Assembly (NCBI GenBank): GCA_964630765.1
Contig: CAZVXE010000046.1
Span: 1 to 11,306, forward strand
Length of the DNA: 11,306 bases
Origin: Methanofastidiosum sp964630765
Lineage (GTDB): Archaea; Methanobacteriota_B; Thermococci; Methanofastidiosales; Methanofastidiosaceae
Direction of reading: 5' to 3'
Position numbers and translations under genes: made by a program. A model generated the notes under the pieces. The model saw only the letters and a program-made list of their open reading frames with translations. It had not been told where the DNA came from and searched no databases. Positions 5,872-11,306 of the stretch are shown in pieces (position 1 is the first letter of the stretch; the number at the start of each line of letters is the position of its first letter).

Positions 5872-7233
5872 TTAGTCCCCTCCATTCTTTGACTTGTCCA
5901 TGTGTTTTTCAATAAAGTCGGTGTGGAAAACTCCTCCTCTGAATATCTGGTTTTTCATGACTTTTTTGTGGAATGGAATTGTTGTTTTAATACCATCTAC
6001 AATAAATTCGTCAAGTGCCCTGTACATTCTGTCGATTGCCTCGTTTCTGTCTTCTCCCCATACAATCAATTTTGCAATAAGAGAGTCATAATATGGCGGT
6101 ATCTGGTACCCCTGGTAACATGCTGTATCGACTCTAACAAAAGGCCCTCCTGGAAGGATAAGTTTTGAAACTTCACCAGGTGATGGAACGAATGTATTTG
6201 GGTCTTCAGCGTTGATTCTGCATTCAATTGCATGACCTCTAATCTCTATGTCTTTCTGTGTGTATGGTAATTTTTCTCCAGCTGCTACTTTTATACCTGT
6301 CTTTACGATATCGATGTTTGTTATCATTTCAGATACACAGTGTTCTACCTGGACCCTTGTGTTCATCTCCATGAAGTAGAAATCATTTTCTTTATCGTTG
6401 AACAAAAATTCTACTGTTCCGGCACCCTCATAGTTTGCAGCAAGTGCTGCCTTAACTGCCGCCTCTCCCATCTTCTTTCTTATTTCAGGAGATATAGCAG
6501 GTGAAGGTCCTTCTTCGACAAGTTTCTGATGTCTTCTCTGGATAGAACAGTCCCTTTCTCCAAGATATATTGCGTTTCCATACTGGTCAGCGATAATCTG
6601 AATCTCAACGTGTCTTGGTTGTTCTATGTATTTTTCGATATATACATCTGGATTTCCAAAGGCTGCCTGAGCTTCGGCTTGACAAGACCTCAAAGCTGAT
6701 TCTAGCTCTTTTTCGGACTTTACAAGTCTCATACCCTTTCCACCGCCGCCAGCTGAGGCTTTGCAGATTACAGGGACCCCGATCTTCTTTACGAGTTTAT
6801 CGGCTTCCTCGATTGTTTTTATAATTCCATCAGAACCGGGTGTTACTGGAACACCACCTTTCTTCATGGTATCTTTAGCTGTTGCTTTGTCTCCCATTGC
6901 GTCAATTGATTCTGCACTGGGGCCTATGAATTTAATTCCATTGGCTTTACAAAGCTTAGAAAATCTAGAGTTTTCTGCAAGAAATCCGTAACCTGGGTGA
7001 ATACCTTCTGCGCCCGTGACAATTGCGGCGTTAATGATATTCATCATGTTCAAGTAACTCTTAATTGATGCGGCAGGTCCAATATTGACTGCTTCATCTG
7101 CGAGTGTAACATGAAGAGCATCTTTATCAGCGTCAGAGTAAACAGCAACTGATTTTATTCCCATTTCCTTACATGCCCTGATTATCCTTACAGCAATTTC
7201 TCCTCTATTTGCAACAAGAACTTTCTTAAACAT
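5872..7233 (-). CDS. accC: Biotin carboxylase, AccC-like
   Basis: The ATP-grasp enzyme carboxylates biotin on the carrier protein using bicarbonate and ATP. The ATG at 7233 gives 453 residues, close to bacterial AccC (449 in E. coli) and shorter than methanogen pyruvate carboxylase A subunits as I remember them. It is preferred over an upstream TTG at 7251 because AAGGAGG sits 6 bases before it. Motifs: ANRGEIA (8-14), HPGYGFLAEN (79-88), Lys116, Lys158 and the glycine loop AGGGGKG (161-167), ERDCSIQRRHQK (226-237), Glu275, Glu289, EMNTR with Arg293, and Arg339. The usual EHPVTE is EHCVSE here (Cys299 for Pro). Its place between mdcA and mdcC is unusual: known malonate decarboxylases do not need ATP-dependent biotin carboxylation. 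Confidence 0.93.
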   Translation of the reverse strand: MFKKVLVANRGEIAVRIIRACKEMGIKSVAVYSDADKDALHVTLADEAVNIGPAASIKSYLNMMNIINAAIVTGAEGIHPGYGFLAENSRFSKLCKANGIKFIGPSAESIDAMGDKATAKDTMKKGGVPVTPGSDGIIKTIEEADKLVKKIGVPVICKASAGGGGKGMRLVKSEKELESALRSCQAEAQAAFGNPDVYIEKYIEQPRHVEIQIIADQYGNAIYLGERDCSIQRRHQKLVEEGPSPAISPEIRKKMGEAAVKAALAANYEGAGTVEFLFNDKENDFYFMEMNTRVQVEHCVSEMITNIDIVKTGIKVAAGEKLPYTQKDIEIRGHAIECRINAEDPNTFVPSPGEVSKLILPGGPFVRVDTACYQGYQIPPYYDSLIAKLIVWGEDRNEAIDRMYRALDEFIVDGIKTTIPFHKKVMKNQIFRGGVFHTDFIEKHMDKSKNGGD

Positions 7234-7244
7234 ATTAATCCTCC

Positions 7245-8990
7245 TTACCAATTTCTAAATTTGACTGGTGGTTCATATAAACCTCCAGACCATTCTACAA
7301 GTTCACTCATGCTCTTTGCAGCAAGTTTTGATCTTTTAGCGTCATTAAATGATAGGTCTAAATCTTCAGGAAGCATAACTACTCCGGCCTTCCTTAACTT
7401 CTTAGTCTGCGCTTCATCAGCTGCAAGTCCTAGAGGTGTGTAGCCTGCTACTGCCTTAATTGCGTCCATTCTTTCCTTTAATGATTTACATTTGTGGATG
7501 TATGCAATTCCTTCTTCTGTAACTATGTGTGTTATATCGTCACCGTAAATCATGATAGGTGGTATCTCGAATTTGGCCTGGGCTTGTAGTTTGAATGCGT
7601 CTAATTTTTCTAAGAATACTGGTGCCATTCCTTCTCCAAATGTTTCAACCATTTGGACAACTAGTTTTCTTCCTCTGTATATTGGCCCAATTAATGATTC
7701 CCTCATACCATCTTCTTTTGAAGCCATGAGCCATCCTTTTGATGGGTGCCTTCTACCTGGTGCGTTACATGCCATGTTAGGTGCTCCACCAAAACCTGGA
7801 ATTCTTCCAGCAGTGGCAGCGGCACTGTTACCAAATTGGTCAATTTGAAGAGTTGAACCAAAGAATGCATCTACAGCATAGTGACCTGCGGCCTGTGACA
7901 TTACTCTGTTTGATCTCATTGTTCCATCAGGACCTATTGGGAATATATCTGGTCTTGCCATAATATATTTCTCCATTCCAACTTCACTACCGAATGGCAT
8001 GAAGGTTTCAGCCCATCCTGATTCTATAGCAGGTATCATTGTTGGGTGTGGATTTAATGCCCAGTGTGTACAAATCTTTCCTTTTAATCCCATCTCTTCT
8101 CCGAATGTTGGCAGTAAAAGTTCAACGGCTGCGGTGTTAAAACCTATACCGTGGTTTAGAGTCTTAACTTCGTATTTTGCATAGACTCCAACTAAAGCCA
8201 TCATAGCTATGAATATCTGAGATTCAGTAATTAATCTTGGATCTCGTGTAAAGAGAGGCTCAATGTAATATGGATCCTCAGTGGGTATAATAAAGTCAAC
8301 CCAACCGCCAGGTATATCTACACGAGGTACTTTGTTAACAATCTCATTGACTTGTACTATTACAATACCTTTCCTAAATTTAGTAGCTTCAATTATTGAA
8401 TGGGTTTCTTCTGTGTTGAATCCTGTGTAAAGATTTCCTTCCTTGTCTGCAGCATTTGCCGCAACTAGACAAACTCTTGGTGTGAGGTCGAGATAAGTTC
8501 TGGCAAACAATTCCATGTATGTGTGAATTGCACCAATTGTTATCTTACCATTCATTACCATACTTGCAAGTCTTGTTGCTACAGGGCCTGAATAACAAAA
8601 ATCAACTTTTGAGGCTATACCTTTATCAAAAACATCTAAATGTTCTGGTAAAGCAAGTACAGATTGTACCATGTGAATATTATTTACTTTTGAAGGACTT
8701 ACCTTTGCAAAAGCTTTTGCTAAAAAGTTAGCCTGCTTTTGGTTGTCTCCTTCAATTGCAACTCTGTCTCCTGGTTTAATGACAGTTTCCAAAAGAGCTA
8801 CAGCATCTGCTGGATCAACGATTTTTGTACCTGATTTAACAAATCTCTTTGCTTCAGACAATCTTTTTTGGGTATCTTCACCTTTTTTGTCCCATCCCTT
8901 TTTTGCTCTCTCTATTCTATCGTCATGGGGTATACCTGACACTTTGCCGGGTGTTTGGAATATATCCCTTAGGTAGTTTACATCTTCCAT
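7245..8990 (-). CDS. mdcA: Malonate decarboxylase alpha subunit, acetyl-S-ACP:malonate ACP transferase
   Basis: The enzyme exchanges acyl groups on the ACP: acetyl-S-ACP + malonate to malonyl-S-ACP + acetate, or the reverse. With the ATG at 8990 it has 581 residues. That start has AAGGTGAT four bases upstream, so I prefer it to the in-frame GTG at 8999, which lies within the Shine-Dalgarno site. MdcA-specific blocks are HWALNPHPTMIPAIESGW (309-326), FGSEVGMEKY (333-342), FGSTLQIDQFGNSAAATAGR (377-396) and GFGGAPNMACNAPGRRH (399-415), related to family I CoA-transferases. The length is slightly above family norm. It follows the biotin carrier gene by 29 bases, and its stop lies 11 bases before the accC start. 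Confidence 0.94.
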   Translation of the reverse strand: MEDVNYLRDIFQTPGKVSGIPHDDRIERAKKGWDKKGEDTQKRLSEAKRFVKSGTKIVDPADAVALLETVIKPGDRVAIEGDNQKQANFLAKAFAKVSPSKVNNIHMVQSVLALPEHLDVFDKGIASKVDFCYSGPVATRLASMVMNGKITIGAIHTYMELFARTYLDLTPRVCLVAANAADKEGNLYTGFNTEETHSIIEATKFRKGIVIVQVNEIVNKVPRVDIPGGWVDFIIPTEDPYYIEPLFTRDPRLITESQIFIAMMALVGVYAKYEVKTLNHGIGFNTAAVELLLPTFGEEMGLKGKICTHWALNPHPTMIPAIESGWAETFMPFGSEVGMEKYIMARPDIFPIGPDGTMRSNRVMSQAAGHYAVDAFFGSTLQIDQFGNSAAATAGRIPGFGGAPNMACNAPGRRHPSKGWLMASKEDGMRESLIGPIYRGRKLVVQMVETFGEGMAPVFLEKLDAFKLQAQAKFEIPPIMIYGDDITHIVTEEGIAYIHKCKSLKERMDAIKAVAGYTPLGLAADEAQTKKLRKAGVVMLPEDLDLSFNDAKRSKLAAKSMSELVEWSGGLYEPPVKFRNW

Positions 8991-9019
8991 AAGTATCACC
9001 TTATTAGGTAGTACCCAGC

Positions 9020-9505
9020 TTAGAGAGGCTCAAGAAGCATTAGTACCTGTCCAACTTTGACAAGAGTTTCATTTGTTACTTTAATTTCTGCAATTCTTGC
9101 TTTCCTTGGTGCTGTTACTTCATTAAACATCTTCATAGCTTCAACAAGTGCTACAACTTGTCCTGCTTCGACTATATCCCCTTCCTTTGGAAGTGGTTTC
9201 TTATCAATTGTAGTTCCGGGAGATACATAAGCTACTCCTGGTGTTGGGGCTGTAAGTTCAATCATGTTTGAAGATGCAGCTGCCTTTGGTGCTTCCTTTG
9301 CAACAGGTGCTGACGTTTCTTCAACAGTTCCTGCAGACGTCATTGCAGCAGGGATAGAAATTTGAGGCTGAGCAGCATGAACAGCGGCACTTCCACCGGC
9401 AACAACAGTTCTAATCTCAACGGAATCCTTTCTGACTACCAACTCTGCGATATTGTTTTTTTTACAAGCTTCAAGAATTGATATTAAAGACTCTAAGTTC
9501 AACAT
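9020..9505 (-). CDS. accB: Biotin carboxyl carrier protein, AccB-like
   Basis: The 161-residue carrier shuttles carboxybiotin between the biotin carboxylase and the MdcDE pair. The N-terminal part (about 3-35) resembles the helical start of bacterial AccB. An Ala/Pro/Ser-rich flexible linker spans about 36-80. The C-terminal biotinyl domain (about 83-160) has the VEAMKM motif with the biotin-accepting Lys125. Size and layout resemble acetyl-CoA carboxylase BCCP more than the short carriers of decarboxylase pumps. It is the first gene of the operon. The ATG at 9505 has a clear GGAGG seven bases upstream. A biotin-protein ligase must come from elsewhere in the genome. A lipoyl protein is excluded by the AMKM context. 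Confidence 0.92.
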   Translation of the reverse strand: MLNLESLISILEACKKNNIAELVVRKDSVEIRTVVAGGSAAVHAAQPQISIPAAMTSAGTVEETSAPVAKEAPKAAASSNMIELTAPTPGVAYVSPGTTIDKKPLPKEGDIVEAGQVVALVEAMKMFNEVTAPRKARIAEIKVTNETLVKVGQVLMLLEPL

Positions 9506-9545
9506 TTATTTTCCTCCAAAATATTCTCTTACCTCTATAGGGTAG

Positions 9546-9595
9546 TTGTTTTAAGAGATTAAAAACTGATTTAAAAATCTTTTGTTTGTTTTAAG
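9546..9595 (-). promoter_or_regulatory. Promoter of the mdc/acc operon with flanking 10-base direct repeats
   Basis: On the minus strand a TATA-like GATTTTTAAATC (9568-9579) lies about 70 bases before the accB start. An A-rich stretch (AAACAAACAAAA) just upstream could hold the BRE. Transcription would start near 9548, giving a 5' leader of about 40 bases. The exact repeat CTTAAAACAA (minus strand) occurs at 9586-9595 and 9546-9555, 40 bases apart, one on each side of the TATA-like box and the downstream one at the expected start. This placement suits a repressor, but no known operator consensus is recognised. A second TATA-like sequence near 9650 (minus strand CATATATTTAG) is an alternative. 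Confidence 0.45.
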
Positions 9596-9605
9596 TGCAA
9601 ACTGC

Positions 9606-9636
9606 AAAAAATAACATTAAAATAAATAAAAAATAA
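9606..9636 (-). terminator. T-rich candidate terminator downstream of speB
   Basis: The minus strand here contains several T-tracts in a row (ATTATTTTTTATTT, then TTTTAATGTTATTTTTT). Archaeal RNA polymerase terminates at such oligo-T stretches without a required hairpin. The site is 70-100 bases past the speB stop and just upstream of the next operon's promoter, so it is well placed to separate the two units. Confidence 0.5.
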
Positions 9637-9706
9637 TATACTAAATATATGATTTTGCATTTTATTGCCAAATTCAAGCCGTGATTTCTATTTTTAGGCC
9701 GAATTA

Positions 9707-10573
9707 TTATGTTATTTTTATGTACTTGTAAGTCATCATTTTGTATAGAAGTTTGCTTGCAACAAATTCTGAAACTGAAGACGATTCTTGAGGTGCAACT
9801 TCGACAATATCCACGCCAACTACATTTCTTTTGAAAAATACTTCTTTTAAGAAGTCACATGCAAGGTACCACGAGAGGCCTCCGGGTTCAGGTGTTCCTG
9901 TTCCAGGAATAATTGAGGGATCAAATGCGTCGATATCAAAAGTTATGTAAACATTATCCGATAAGTTTTCAATAGCTCTGTTAAACCAACTTTTATTGTC
10001 GTGTATATCTTTTGCATAGAAGATATTGTAGTTCCCATTTTTTATTTTGTCATACTCTTCTTCTGAGAAGCTCCTTATGCCAACTTGAACAATTGGCGCA
10101 TCTTCTTCTACTCTTGACATTACTGAGGCGTGGCTATATTTATCCCCAAGATACGCATCTCTTAGATCTAGATGTGCATCAAACTGTAAAACAGAGATAT
10201 CTTTGTACATTCTTTTAGCGGCTTTAACTGGGGCTTGAGAAACAGAATGTTCTCCCCCAAGGACACAAAGGAATTTTTTATCATTTAGGATCTTGAATGA
10301 CTCTTCTTCAATTTCGAGCATTACTTTTTCCATTGCTTGATTACAATTAATTTCATTTTTTGTGTGAATACCCAATGTGCAGGGAGAAACAAAAAACTCT
10401 TCATCGAAAAGTTCCATGTTTTGACTGGCATTAATAATCGCTTTAGGCCCAAGAGAGGTTCCACCTTTATATGAAACTGTCTTTTCTAAAGGTACGGGTA
10501 AAACGACAAAATATGCGCCCTCATAATTTGAGTAGTTTTCCTCAATTCCGCCGTAGTTATCTGGTACTTCCAT
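9707..10573 (-). CDS. speB: Agmatinase, ureohydrolase family
   Basis: The 288-residue enzyme probably hydrolyses agmatine to putrescine and urea for polyamine synthesis, the usual archaeal route after arginine decarboxylase. The two-manganese site is intact: GGEHS (His109), DAHLD (Asp132, His134, Asp136) and DIDAFDP (Asp213, Asp215). A conserved histidine lies in SHAS (148), and GTGTPEPGG (224-232) with Glu229 is typical of agmatinases rather than arginases. Length is normal. The start ATG is 2 bases after the flavodoxin-like stop and has no Shine-Dalgarno site, so translation is probably coupled to that gene. Substrate is inferred from family resemblance; guanidinobutyrase-type activity cannot be excluded. 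Confidence 0.85.
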   Translation of the reverse strand: MEVPDNYGGIEENYSNYEGAYFVVLPVPLEKTVSYKGGTSLGPKAIINASQNMELFDEEFFVSPCTLGIHTKNEINCNQAMEKVMLEIEEESFKILNDKKFLCVLGGEHSVSQAPVKAAKRMYKDISVLQFDAHLDLRDAYLGDKYSHASVMSRVEEDAPIVQVGIRSFSEEEYDKIKNGNYNIFYAKDIHDNKSWFNRAIENLSDNVYITFDIDAFDPSIIPGTGTPEPGGLSWYLACDFLKEVFFKRNVVGVDIVEVAPQESSSVSEFVASKLLYKMMTYKYIKIT

Positions 10574-10575
10574 AA

Positions 10576-11067
10576 TTATTCAACTATATCGAAGCCTTTA
10601 AGACTTTTTAGAGTATCTGCATATTTCTTAGCATAAATCCTACATTGTTTTTCGGTCCTTTCATCTGGTGCGCCTATTGCCACTGGACCATAATGGTCAG
10701 CATTATGGACCCCTACAACAACCATTCCGTGAATCATCATGGCTTTGAGAATTGAGAGAAGTGTTGTTTCATTACCCCCACCAATATATGCACTTGAGGT
10801 AAAAGCTCCCCCAAGTTTTCCAGAAAGCTCACCGTGGTATTTTACACTCCTATCAATAAGTTCTTTCATTTCGGCTGCCATGTCACCATAATAAGTTGGA
10901 GACCCAAGTATAATACCATCATAATCTAATAGATAGTCTGGCGATGTTTCAAGGACATCTCTGACTTCAACATCGATTTGTTCGTCTCTCAAAAATCTTG
11001 ATAGCATGTTTGCCATTTCTCTGGTGTTGCCAGATTTTGAATAATAAACTATTAATGCAGATACCAT
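10576..11067 (-). CDS. Flavodoxin/WrbA-like FMN protein
   Basis: The 163-residue product has the flavodoxin-like fold of the NAD(P)H:quinone oxidoreductase/WrbA group. The phosphate loop for FMN is YYSKSGNTREMA (8-19), followed by GSPTYYGDM (55-63). A WrbA-type block GGGNETTLLSILKAMMIHG (96-114) and HYGPVAIGAPD (125-135) follow. It is shorter than classical WrbA (about 200). It would be a cytoplasmic FMN redox protein, either an electron carrier or a quinone/iron-sulfur-type flavoprotein reductase; the sequence does not fix the partner. The start ATG is 2 bases after the upstream small gene's stop, with a GAGGAT Shine-Dalgarno site inside that gene's last codons. Confidence 0.82.
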   Translation of the reverse strand: MVSALIVYYSKSGNTREMANMLSRFLRDEQIDVEVRDVLETSPDYLLDYDGIILGSPTYYGDMAAEMKELIDRSVKYHGELSGKLGGAFTSSAYIGGGNETTLLSILKAMMIHGMVVVGVHNADHYGPVAIGAPDERTEKQCRIYAKKYADTLKSLKGFDIVE

Positions 11068-11069
11068 TT

Positions 11070-11216
11070 TTAATCCTCTATCTCGATTTTTATTTTTCCT
11101 TTTTCATAGCCTCTTAATGAAGACACCATACCCTTCACAGTATTTTTTATGAATCCCTCGACAAACGGATTCAAATCTATTTGTTTACCATTTATATTAA
11201 CTTCAACTTTCGACAT
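11070..11216 (-). CDS. Small hypothetical protein, 48 residues, first gene of the flavodoxin-speB unit
   Basis: The frame from ATG 11216 to TAA 11070 encodes 48 residues beginning MSKVEVNINGKQIDLNPFVE and ending KIKIEIED. A GGGGAT Shine-Dalgarno site lies 4 bases upstream, and a TATA-like box lies about 35 bases upstream. The pattern suggests a short beta-hairpin (residues 2-13), a helix (18-35) and a final strand (40-47), without cysteines or membrane span. I have the impression that similar 'NGK-I-LNPFV' proteins occur widely in methanogens as hypothetical proteins, but I cannot name a family. It is tightly coupled to the flavodoxin-like gene. No function is assigned. Confidence 0.7.
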   Translation of the reverse strand: MSKVEVNINGKQIDLNPFVEGFIKNTVKGMVSSLRGYEKGKIKIEIED

Positions 11217-11247
11217 TTTTATCCCCGTCTTTATTAGTAGTCATGAT

Positions 11248-11257
11248 TATTTATAAG
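11248..11257 (-). promoter_or_regulatory. TATA box for the 48-residue gene, flavodoxin and speB unit
   Basis: The minus strand reads CTTATAAATA preceded by GAAA, a good match to an archaeal BRE plus TATA box. Its centre is about 36 bases before the ATG at 11216, predicting a start near 11226 and a leader of about 10 bases that just contains the GGGGAT ribosome-binding site. Confidence 0.6.
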
Positions 11258-11306
11258 TTTCTCTATTAAGTATGTGCAAGAACTTTTTATTGATTAATTT
11301 TATATA

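Noticed and set aside
5872..7233. Pyruvate carboxylase subunit A, common in methanogens
   Set aside because: Length of 453 residues and location between mdcA and mdcC, with an AccB-like partner and no PycB, fit AccC better; without a tree this is not absolute.
7234..7251. TTG start for the biotin carboxylase at 7251
   Set aside because: The TTG overlaps the mdcA end and the AAGGAGG site lies downstream of it, ideally spaced for the ATG at 7233, where AccC proteins normally begin.
8991..8999. GTG start for mdcA nine bases upstream of the ATG at 8990
   Set aside because: The GTG is part of the AAGGTGAT ribosome-binding site that serves the ATG, and it would have no site of its own.
9661..9706. 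Riboswitch in the speB-accB intergenic region
   Set aside because: The G/C-containing bits (GGCC, CACGGC, TTGGC on the minus strand) form no convincing stable stem set and lie upstream of the predicted operon start.
9707..10573. Arginase or formimidoylglutamase
   Set aside because: The GTGTPEPGG segment and overall layout are agmatinase-like, and archaeal homologues are mostly agmatinases.
1..11306. CRISPR arrays, tRNA or rRNA genes, insertion sequences
   Set aside because: No regularly spaced repeats, no cloverleaf or rRNA-like segments and no transposase or terminal inverted repeats were seen on either strand.

Overview
The window is AT-rich DNA that looks archaeal. Start codons are preceded by Shine-Dalgarno sites of the GGTGAT and GGAGG type, intergenic stretches hold TATA-box-like sequences about 25 bases before the expected transcript starts, AGA/AGG/ATA codons are frequent, and the genes are tightly packed with stop and start codons touching. 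The gene content (a malonate decarboxylase-type cluster, an archaeal-style agmatinase and a WrbA-like flavoprotein) would fit a methanogen-related euryarchaeon. I recall a published proposal that Candidatus Methanofastidiosa (WSA2) may use malonate as a carbon source, which makes that lineage a reasonable but unproven guess.

The layout, read along the minus strand from the right edge, is as follows. (1) A promoter at about 11250 precedes a three-gene unit: a 48-residue protein of unknown function, a small flavodoxin/WrbA-like protein and an agmatinase (speB). (2) An intergenic stretch (9506-9706) holds a T-rich candidate terminator for speB and a TATA-like box flanked by two exact 10-base direct repeats. 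(3) A ten-gene operon follows: biotin carboxyl carrier protein (AccB-like), MdcA (ACP transferase), biotin carboxylase (AccC-like), MdcC (ACP), MdcD and MdcE (carboxyltransferase/decarboxylase pair), an ANL-superfamily ligase with a likely acetate:ACP ligase role, MdcG and MdcB (which make and attach the CoA-like prosthetic group), and a 39-residue one-helix membrane peptide. (4) A plus-strand hypothetical gene (592-900) converges on the end of this operon. (5) A divergent, left-truncated gene (1-479, minus) encodes a secreted or lipid-anchored DUF2927-like protein.

The main point of interest is the operon. It has every soluble piece needed to shuttle acyl groups on an ACP carrying a phosphoribosyl-dephospho-CoA arm and to exchange a carboxyl group with biotin. 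It also has an ATP-dependent biotin carboxylase in place of the membrane carboxybiotin decarboxylase (MadB) of the Na+-pumping Malonomonas system. No malonate transporter, malonyl-CoA:ACP transacylase (MdcH) or MdcR-type regulator is visible in the window. The simplest readings are an ATP-driven acetyl-ACP carboxylase that releases malonate (net acetate + bicarbonate + ATP to malonate), or a malonate decarboxylase in which carboxybiotin is drained by biotin carboxylase running backwards. The sequence alone does not decide the direction.
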